Part shown: positions 55,713-64,000 of the stretch, one piece after another
Layout of the letters: each line of letters starts with the position of its first letter
Numbering within the stretch: the stretch's first letter is position 1
DNA from: Phoma sp. XZ068
Taxonomy: Eukaryota; Ascomycota; Dothideomycetes; Pleosporales; Didymellaceae
DNA: 64,000 bases
Reading direction: 5' to 3'
NCBI GenBank assembly: GCA_004835665.1
Contig: RBKR01000020.1
Location: forward strand, 992,001-1,056,000
Notes under the pieces: generated by a model
The model's input: only the letters and a program-made list of their open reading frames with translations
Database searches by the model: none
What the model was told of the DNA's origin: nothing
Position numbers and translations under genes: made by a program

Positions 55713-56003
55713 ATGCTCGCTACCTCTGTCCTCAGCTTCATCGCGGCGACGATGGCAGCCTCCAGCCTGGCCTCCCCGCTTCGCAGTGCCGACGTCGAGT
55801 TCGTCTCACAAAGCGCTGATATCGCCTTGGCAAACCTGATTTGCAACCTACCCATCAGCACGGATTCCTGCTCGCAGTATTGCGGCTGTGTATGCGCAGG
55901 TGCAAATATGTTCTGTGTGGGAAACCCGATGATATGTCCTCCTGAAACACTGGTCATATGCGAAGCTAATTGCTTCTGCCCTGTTGAAATCGCCACCCCT
56001 TAG
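55713..56003 (+). CDS. small secreted cysteine-rich protein, effector-type candidate
   Basis: Intronless, 96 residues. Residues 1-20 (MLATSVLSFIAATMAASSLA) form a signal peptide; the mature chain of about 75 residues has ten Cys, mostly in the second half (DSCSQYCGCVCAG, MFCVG, ICPPETLVICEANCFC). That number and spacing suggest up to five disulphides. No family recognised. Small size, secretion, Cys content and the A+T-rich setting are the usual criteria for a host-interaction candidate, but the sequence alone does not show such a role. A 16-codon longer frame starting upstream adds no signal peptide quality. Confidence 0.7.
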   Translation: MLATSVLSFIAATMAASSLASPLRSADVEFVSQSADIALANLICNLPISTDSCSQYCGCVCAGANMFCVGNPMICPPETLVICEANCFCPVEIATP

Positions 56004-56684
56004 AATGAGGGTGGAGGATGGAGGATATCTGGAACCTGTTATGAGTCGAATAGGAGTTGCGAGAGTGGCGGCGAGCGTGAGTGCGTATGAAGGCGACAAG
56101 TGTGAGTTAGGCCGGACGAGGTTGAGGTCTTGGTTATCTAGAAAGCTATATTCTTGCTTGTAGTAAATTTTCACGATTAGCTTTTGAGATTCTCTTATCA
56201 TATTGGAGTGCTCTAGATATTTTGTTGTTCTACTAGATATTTACTCTATTGTTAAAGTAGGTACGATTCACGAACAGACTTTTGCTTCGAACTGGACACT
56301 TTCCTAATTATACCTACTAATCTTTGTCCTCTGCCGCGAGGTTGTTGCGTTTATCGTCCCTATTGTTTCTTGGAAAACCTTTCAGTACCGAAATGCTCTG
56401 TACCGCAGCCAACGAACTGGACATCGATATCAGCAATACATAGAAACAGACAAGAAAATACGTATTGCATAGTGAACGAATACATTCATACATTAACGGT
56501 CGTAGCAGCTCCGTATGAGCAAAGGTATATATAGCGATCGTAATCATACGAGCCATCAGTCCCATCCCATCAACCACACAACACAACATAACATATTGTT
56601 ACCCCCCCCCCCCCCTCTGATCCATCTCCCACCCATTTCTCTCAGACTAACTCACAAAATCGTATTCTTCTTGTTAATCCCATC
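56004..56684. other. convergent 3' spacer with a 14-C run
   Basis: A+T-rich from 56150; contains GTTAAAGTAGGTACGAT near 56250, similar to GTTAAAGTAGGTAAGAT at 54046, so decayed repeat sequence may flank the island on both sides. A run of 14 C lies at 56602-56615. No gene supported. Confidence 0.4.
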
Positions 56685-59600
56685 CTAATTCGTACTCGCA
56701 TGCTCCCTATCCACACTCCCAGGTAGTACCTGCCCCGCCACCGTCTCCGGATGCCGATGCCCCACAGGTCCGCCTTCAATACCACCAGCTCCGTCGCCGT
56801 AGCGTCCGACGTTCATGGGTAGACCGGTGCGTGGCTCGATCACTGTGTGGTCTTTGGCGAGGTCTTCGACGGGGTGGGCGCCCCAGACGCCTTTGCGGGT
56901 TTGACTATTGGGTAGGTTAGTATAAAGGTACTATATGATGATGAAGTGAGGGAGGAGTCTTACCGGTCGCCGGAAATCATATTGGGGTCGCCAATTGGGC
57001 CGTCGACGCCGATGTGTTCCCGCTTGCCGCTGATGAAGGGTTGGTGGGCGGGGGCCTGCTGGTCGCGGTTTCCAATCACTGAGCCAGGTGCTGTGTTTCC
57101 GGGGATAGTGGCCTGTTGGGAGCCAGCGAGGCCGGTGCCCGTGTGGCCGACGGTGGTGGAGGTGGGATCGGTGCGCTTGTCGTGAAGCTCATGGGCAGCG
57201 AGACCGCCTGCACCAACGGCGCCGCCGGCGAGAGCAGCGTCGCGGCCGTAGTGGTGCTCGCTGGTGCGGTCGGGCAGGGTGCTGGTTTGGTTGCCTGTCA
57301 AGCCGGAGGTGTGGTGACCGGGAGCTCCGCTGGTGGTGCTGGGCTCAGTGCGGTCCTTCGAAAGCTCGTGAGCACCGAGAGTACCAGCACCGACAGCGCC
57401 GCCGGCTATGGCAGCGTCACGGCCGTAGTGATGGTCGCCTGTGTGGCCAGTGGGATCAGGGTTGACGGTGCCAATGGGTCCGTCGACACCAATGCGGTTG
57501 TTTGCGTGTAGTGTGTCGTGGGCCGGGTGGCCAGCAGGAGGGTCTTTTTGCAGACGGTTCCTAGCTTTGTAGCCGGAGCCTGAGCTGTCACTGCTATGAC
57601 GTTCATGCGCGGCGACACCAGCAGCACCAGCACCTACGCCGCCTGCAACAGCGGCGTCACGGCCATAGTGATGCTCATCAGAGCGGCGAGAAGTGTTCTC
57701 GGGGCTACGATCTTTCTTGGACTTATCACGGTGCAGGAAGCCCAAAATGCCACCACTCTTTTCCTTTCCGTCATGGTGATCCTTTTCATGCTTCTTCAGT
57801 TCCTTCTCGTGCTCCTTCTCGAGCTTGTGGACCTCCTTGTCATGCTTCTTTTCAAGGTCATGCTGGCGCTTAGCAGTCTCTTTGTTGAGCCTCTCCTGCT
57901 CCTTGGGATCAAATTGGGGTTGCTTGTGCTGAGCATAAGCATAGCCAGCTCCGGCACCAGCTGCAGCACCAGCACCTCCGGCGAGAGCAGCATCGCGGCC
58001 AGTGTGAGACTGGCTTGGTTCCGTGTTGGCTGGGTGCTGCTGTCCTTGATTGAGGGAGCCAGTCTGTTGGGGCTGCGAAGAAAGGCCAGGATGACTTGCA
58101 GTTTGAGGGGCGGTAGTGACATGTTCGTTGTTGTCACCGCGGTGTGACAGACCGTACCCAACAGCGGTGGCGCCAGCTAGACCAGCTCCAGCACCTAGAG
58201 CAGCATTGCGTGAGCTGTGGTCCTCGGGACCGAGATCTTTGTTGCCAATTTCGGGGGCCTTGTACGCTTGAAGTGGTTGAGAGCTAGCTTGCTGGGCCAT
58301 CTGTGCTGTAGTATAAGGCTGCTGAGTAGAGCTCTGATGCCCTGGGGCGCCAGCGCCGGTCGTACTTGCGAGTGCGGCGACGTCAGGGTTATTATAGTTG
58401 TACTCAGATGTAGCAGGGACCGGATTAGATGCATGAGCACCGGTAGCAGTTGGGTCGTATCGCTGCTCTTGCATCGAAGCACCAGGTTGTGTGCTGCGGT
58501 GCTCACCGTACGTCTTAGCAGCTTCGTATGCGCCATAGCCAGCAGCTCCGGCGCCTCCGACGACTGCTGCATCGCGACCATAGTGGTGCTGGCCAGCCTT
58601 GTCGTCAACCTTGGGGTCAGCGCGGTTCAAAGTGTCAGACTGGTGAGGGCCGGTTGTAGTGTGGTCCTTCTGCTTTGCTGGATCAGGCTGCACGCGAGGA
58701 TCGAGGATATTGGCGATGTTGCTACTGTGAGGTCCAATAGTCTTTGACGCAGGATCCTCAGCCGTAGAGCCAAGGGTGCGCTGGCCAGTAGGCTGATCAT
58801 GAGAACCAGAGTGTGCAAGGCCGCCTGCTGCAACAGCTCCAGCTCCGGCGAGGCCAGCATCACGTCCATAGTGGTGTTGACTCTCTCCTGCCTCGCTGCC
58901 CGTAACTCGAGGGTCAAGCGATTTGGAGCTGTACGGGTTTTTGTCATCGTATAGGTTACCGCTGCCGGAAGCCGGAGTCTCCTGCTTGTGGTGAGCCGCC
59001 GCGCCCAGACCTGCGGCGCCTACACCACCAGCGATTGCAGCGTCGCGTCCAAGAGGATGACCAGATGATTCAGTGGTTTTCGACGCGGGCTCGTCGAGGG
59101 TCCCAGTGTGACGGAGATCACGCGACACGGGAGCGCCAGTGGCAGAAGTCGAACCTGCACCTCCGAGGATGGGAGTAGCCCGCTCGTTCTCAGGAGTCGC
59201 GCTGGGGAATTCGCCTGGGATGTGAGGGTCTGTGCCTGTCCTGTGAATGTGTGGACGGTAATCTAGGAGTCCGGTGTGCTTTGTGTGCGGATCGCTGCCG
59301 TATGCTTTCTCATAGTCGAGAAGAGTTCCGGTGTTGAGATGAGGTGTCTCGTGGGGAGGTCCATGTCCGGGTGCATCAGAATCATTCAGAGGACGCGCAC
59401 CTGCTGCATGCAAAGCATCGGGGTGGATGTTGTGCTCTGGGACGCTTGAAGTCAGGTGGGAATGTCCTGTAGGTGATGCGGTTCGATCGCTGAAAGTGCC
59501 CACCTCGGGTTCACGGCCGTCGTTGTGGCGGCCTTGTGTAGCAGCACCTGTGACTGCTGCGGCAGCGGCAGCGACCGCAAGTCCTTCACGGCCATGGTGA

Positions 59601-60497
59601 TCGTCGGAAGCGAGATCACGGTCCTTGGTGCCGAGCTCGCGCTCGTTGGTGTTCAGGCCATGAGTGGTTGAGCTTGGGTCGTGGTGCCCTGTTGCAACGC
59701 CCCCAGAAAGGGGAAACGAGCGATCACGGCCTGAAGTGACTGTCAAAGTTGTTAGACTGAACACTTTCATTATAAGAAGCACTAGCTAGGCTACCTACCA
59801 GGAAGTACGCTCGGCTGCTCAGAAATCGTCTCGTGCTTGAGCCCAGAGCCGGTGTTTGTGCCAGTGTTTCCCTGACCGACAATCTGGTTGCGGTTAAGTC
59901 TGTCCTGAGCAGCGCTGTTGGACATCGCAGCATGGCCCTGGCCACCACTGCCTGGCGAAAAGCCAATCACGCCAGACTTGATGCTTGCCTCGCTGTTGCC
60001 ATCATAAGGGCCACTGCTTGCCTGTGGCCGTGAACCATCGCCTTGATGAGAGCGATCTGTAAGCCGAGAACTGTCCCCGAGGTGAGAGTTATCGGACGTG
60101 CCAACTTGCCTCTCCCCACCGAGGCCAGTCGATGTGGAAGTGCCAGTGCCAGTGCCTGCGCCGACATTGGATGTGTTGGAAGCTTCGCCAGTCGTGGAAG
60201 ATGTGTGACCATGCCCGGTCATCTGGTCGTAGATGGGTGTGGGACTGGCTTCCATTAGTATGGCTTCAATCGCGTAAGGACGAGACTTACAGGTGTTCAG
60301 GCGTAGTTCCAGACGTGGTTCCAGAAGTGCCTGTGCTTGACTGTGCAGCTGTGCCTGTTGTGCCTTTGTTGTCGTGAGTGACACCGCCAGCTGTCTCACG
60401 GTCTTTGTCATGGCTGTGAGGGTGACTGCCACAGCTGTCAGCAATTGCTCTCTTTCATGAACCTTGAGGCTTACAGGATGTTCTTGATCTTCTCCAT
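56685..60497 (-). CDS. large glycine-zipper repeat protein with a charged coiled coil
   Basis: Five exons, 60497-60475, 60434-60291, 60244-59799, 59730-56964 and 56904-56685, totalling 3600 nt and 1199 residues; introns of 40, 46, 68 and 59 nt. The first exon codes MEKIKNIL. About eight copies of a unit with core HHYGRDAALAGGAGAAG (variants such as HTGRDAALAGG, LGRDAAIAGGV, SSRNAALGAGAG) are spaced by Pro/Ser/Thr/His-rich linkers. The repeats have the small-residue GxxxG spacing of glycine zippers, known to pack helices and form membrane or fibrous assemblies. A strongly charged helix (NKETAKRQHDLEKKHDK..., about residues 835-900) and GGILGFLHRDKSKK lie between the later repeats. No signal peptide. 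Conserved in parts in Pleosporales as far as I recall; function unknown. The last exon is well supported by frame and by a clean acceptor. Confidence 0.8.
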
Positions 60498-62209
60498 GGT
60501 GAATGTTTGTTTGTTTGATCGCTCCAGGGATTGCAAGAACAGAGGTTAGCTTGTATACTGGAGGGGGTATCACAGATTAGTATATTGCTCTCACAACCAT
60601 GGCACATGGTCTTTCATGTCGAATAACATCATCATAATAGCTATAGCTACGAAATAGCGTCAATGACCTCATAACAAATGGTGGACTGCAGGAAGCTAGA
60701 CGGCGGCTCCAATGAGAACGTCATATGCGCGGTCGCAACCAAAAACAGCCAAGATCAGTCCGATTGCAGCGCAGCCATGCTGCGAAATGTTCCAAATCCA
60801 CCTGTTCGAGGCGGTTGTGGAGCATTGTCAACGAAGCAGCCCCGCAAGAAGATCGCTGGCATTCTGACGTCTCATCGCGATCGCGATATGCTGTCACTGG
60901 CGGTGTTTCTTTGCTAAGCAGCAGCTGAACACCTTCCGCGCTCAGGATGCAAGCAAAGTGAGCAACCGGGAGCATAAATGGCGTGGTTGTCCTGCCGTGA
61001 TACCCTTTTCTTGCTTGCACCCCACCTCGCCGCACTGATGTCACGATCCGCGACAGGGATGTGGCGATGGCGTTACCCCGCGTGTATCCAACAATGCAGC
61101 GGCTGACCAGAGTGCAAGGCGGCGCACCGCAACACGTCCCAACCGCGTTAGAAAGCGGGCTCCAGACCGATGTGTAGGGTGGGACTGGCATTTGACAGGC
61201 GTTTGCAGGAGGTGAGCAGCAGTTGGCAGCAATTGGCCAAAGGCTTGGTGCGCCGTGCTAAAGACTTTTGTACAGGATAGGTCCTTGTCAGCCCAGGTTG
61301 CGGCAGACGACGTCTGTCTTGAGCAGCTGCCGCTCGCTGCCGACGAGCTTCCGAGCAGCGAACATGACAGGCCGGTGGTGCTAAGCAGGCGTCCAGCGAA
61401 TCATGGGCGGGCAAGACGCTCGTTGCGCGAATTTCTCGCTGATGGCGACGCCACGGCAAGGGCCCTACTGGCGCGGCGACAGTGGAGTGCCCAACGCTTT
61501 CTGGCGGAGTGCTACGCTGAGGCCCCACATGCACCAGTCCGCCACTCACCTCGGCCGATCGTCTGCCAAAATCGTCAGCGTGCGCTTTTCGCACCTGGCT
61601 TCTGGTGCGGCTGCAGGCTTCTAGAAAGATTCTGCATGCAGGTGGTGCGGTCTGCGTCGGTGTGTTGAGCGAGCGTTCCTTGCCCGCCATTCTTCGGCGC
61701 GCGCTGCAGCGAGCTCCGTGCTGGGCGTCACCTATCATCAGCGCTCCCACGCATCGAGGCCGGGCTGCTAGCTGGCGCACACAGACGGGTCAGGCTCTGG
61801 CGTCTCCGCGTTTTATTCTAGTCCTTGCTTGACGTTTTGCAGCGTCTCACTCCACAGCGTCGGCCATTAAGTCTCCGCATTTCCCCCAGCGGCAGCGCTT
61901 GAGGGCAATACCGTTTCGGAAACTGCAGCATCACGCCCAGCACGCCCGCAGGGTCAGGCTCTCCAACCGACGACCCCGACCCACTCTCCCCCGAGTCCAC
62001 GCTGGTTATTAGCACCTAGGGCGCCGGCCACCCGCTCCTCGCGACAGCCTCACAGCACCTATCTCCGCCAACTCTCATCTCCGCCGACTCTCTGACCGTG
62101 CCTGGCTGCACCTTCCCTCCACATCAGCGTTCCTTCCTCACTCCCACACCACGCCCACCCTGCATTCCCCTCCTTCCCTCCCGCACTCCACCCCACACAA
62201 CCACCCACC
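60498..62209. other. 1.7 kb intergenic region, G+C-rich
   Basis: Several long frames cover it on both strands (up to 210 codons on minus at 61148-61780), but they overlap one another, differ in every frame and show no motif. This is what high G+C without coding pressure produces. The CT-rich 62060-62209 is likely the leader of the next gene. Confidence 0.4.
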
Positions 62210-63388
62210 ATGCCGGGAGCACTGCGAAGCCGCCTGCGCCGCGTCCTGACCGGGCAAGAGGGCGAGGGCGGCATTGCGGGCAAGATGAAGCGCAGCAAGA
62301 ACGCGGAGCCTGCAGAGCCCGAGAGCGATTTCTACAAGCCGGGCGAGAAGATGCCGCCCTTGAAGTACCGCCGTCCCGTCGATCCCGAGCACAAGAAGAA
62401 CCTGGAGGCCTTTACCTGGAAGAAGGCGTGGCGCCGCCGCAGCCACCAGAGCCTGTACTCGCCCATGGGCAGCCGTCTGCCGAGCCGCAAGGGCAGCTTC
62501 AGGAGTCGTCGCAGCCGCAGCCGCAGCGTGCACCGCAGCCGGAGATCCAGCTTCCACAGCGACTACGACGAGGAGGACGACACCTGGGTAGACAGCGGCA
62601 TTGGCGCGAGCATTTCCGACAGCGAGCGCCCTGCGAATATTCGCGAGGCCAGCGACGACGAGGGCGATGTCCTGAATGGTGTGTATTCCCGAAGTTGTCT
62701 CGTCGTCAACCTCGACTAACCTGCCACAGTCGGCCTCTCCCGAAACCCAACACAGGACCCGCGCGACACACAACGGAAAGAGTCGGCAGGCGGCCACCGT
62801 CGCTCCAGCTCAGTCCAATCAGTACGACGAAGCAGCACACGGCCAGGCACTGGCTCTGACCGAACGCGTCAAAATTCGCAACCCTTCACGCCCGAGGATC
62901 TTGAACTAGCGCTGCAAAAATCCCACCTCGAAGCCAAGCTCGAGGCCACCAAGGAGGAATCTGACAGGAGCGGGCACGGAACGCCAGACGATGACGAGAC
63001 CAGCCCCTTCGACAACCTCCGCCCTCGCGGCGGCTCCATCTTCATCCCACAGGATGCCGAGAGCCCCGGAATGTTCCCTGGGTGGAACTTCGTTTCCTCG
63101 CCGACCAAGGGCGGACCATCGTACTTCCCACCGAGAGATGGCAGTCCCCTCCAGTTCGAGCGACGCGAGTCCGTCTTCGTCTCGAACGAGGAGACAGGTG
63201 TCTTCGGCTTTGCGCCAAGCCAGAACGCGCCCCAAATTGGACGACGCGGCTCCACCTTTGCACCAGACGAAGCAGATGGTGCTGATGCAGTGATTGCAGC
63301 ATCCCCTCCTGCCCAGCAACAAAAGCAAAAGCCTGTTCCTACTTGCCCCAGCGACGAAATCATGAAGATTCTCGCCCGCAAGGACTAA
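62210..63388 (+). CDS. basic Ser/Arg-rich hypothetical protein
   Basis: Two exons, 62210-62678 and 62730-63388, with a 51-nt intron (GTGTGT...CCACAG, branch CTAAC), giving 375 residues. The N-terminal part is basic (SRLRRVLTGQ) and contains MPPLKYRRPVDPEHKKNLEA followed by an Arg/Ser run (RSRRSRSRSVHRSRRSS, near 105-121). The second exon carries FTPEDLELALQKSHLEAKLE, a helical segment, and ESVFVSNEETGVFGFAPSQN. The last residues (CPSDEIMKILARKD) are conserved-looking. The family is unknown to me. Arg/Ser-rich proteins are often nuclear or phosphorylated by SRPK kinases, but this is only a suggestion. Start ATG is in a CACCATGCC context. Confidence 0.75.
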
Positions 63389-64000
63389 CAGCACAACACA
63401 CAACCTTCACTTCATTGTCACTATTACTGCATACATTTTGTGCACCTAGGGTCAGCACATTGCATTTTCGGCGTTATATCACGGAGTTCGCAGGCTTCGC
63501 GCCTTGTTTGTTTCACACATTGGGTGGCTGTCATGATAGACCTTTGCATAGGCTAGTATTGGATTATCAGAACGCGAGAGGCATGGGCATAGAACCATAT
63601 GGGGAGGAATTGGACTGAATCAGCACCATATCACATGTAGCAGACGCCGCCTCCGAGCGCGCAACGATACATCATTAACTCATTACTACTATCCACACCT
63701 GTCTTACCCACAAGCATTCCACGTTTCATTGTTCTGTACAGCACAAGGCTGCATGCACATCACCTGCCAGACTCCGAGTAACACACCGCCCCCCACAAAA
63801 GCAACCCAACCGGCTTCCCCCATGCGGAAGCCATGCCCTCTCCGTCCCCTCCCCATTCAGCCCATCCGCGCGCTCCCCACGCCCTCATTCGTCGCTCGCC
63901 CCACGCACGTACTACCACACACGTACTCCACGCAGCCCGCACCACGTCTACATTCCCCACACGCACTGACCTCCAACATATCTTACTGCAAGCTGCTAGC
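63389..64000. other. 3' flank and window edge
   Basis: No supported gene. The minus frame at 63760-63966 is Trp/Gly-rich and out of C-rich DNA, probably chance. CCCC/CACA-rich from 63780 to the edge. Confidence 0.4.

Noticed and set aside
61148..61780. 210-codon minus-strand frame
   Set aside because: Overlapped by equally long frames on plus, no motif, typical of stop-poor G+C-rich DNA.

Overview
The window is nuclear DNA of a filamentous ascomycete, most likely a Dothideomycete (Pleosporales-like). The evidence is many short spliceosomal introns (about 40-80 nt) with GTAAGT/GTATGT donors and CTAAC-type branch sites, eukaryotic start contexts, a fungal RNA-dependent RNA polymerase, ALO1, SUR2, SWC5, HET-domain and NACHT genes, and islands of A+T-rich decayed DNA between G+C-rich housekeeping blocks. 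The species cannot be named from sequence alone. No viral, rRNA, CRISPR or convincing tRNA gene was seen.

Layout. 0.4-6 kb: a decayed RING-finger gene, a secreted CE1-type esterase and ALO1. 6-11 kb: a 1546-residue STAND/NACHT (NLR-like) gene with helical repeats and a C-terminal Cys/His cluster. 11-31 kb: a mostly conserved core with a TIM-barrel hydrolase-like gene, SWC5 head-to-head with a multi-pass membrane protein, a large RdRP, TCTP head-to-head with the sphinganine C4-hydroxylase SUR2, a conserved orphan and a five-exon MFS sugar transporter. 31-48 kb: an accessory-looking stretch with two differently broken SRPK-like kinases, a GNAT pseudogene with three in-frame stops, a HET-domain gene, a 1.9 kb A+T-rich gene-poor gap, two BTB-type genes, a secreted SnoaL-like protein and a vWA protein. 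48-54 kb: a membrane-anchored F-box-like protein, a cupin, a ubiquitin C-terminal hydrolase and a protein kinase with an acidic repeat. 54-56 kb: an A+T-rich island with two small secreted-protein genes (one a 10-cysteine effector-type candidate) and a short stray copy of the neighbouring repeat gene. 56.7-60.5 kb: a five-exon, 1199-residue glycine-zipper repeat gene. 62.2-63.4 kb: a basic, Ser/Arg-rich two-exon gene.

How the genes relate. No biosynthetic cluster or operon-like unit is evident. The NACHT gene, the HET gene and the kinases belong to families used in fungal non-self recognition and signalling; RdRP belongs to quelling/meiotic silencing. The decayed genes and A+T-rich islands fit a genome with repeat decay, possibly RIP. 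Spliced models were worked out by hand from splice motifs, frame continuity and family fit; total coding length divisible by three was used as a check for each multi-exon gene. Everything functional is homology-style inference from recalled motifs, not a database search.
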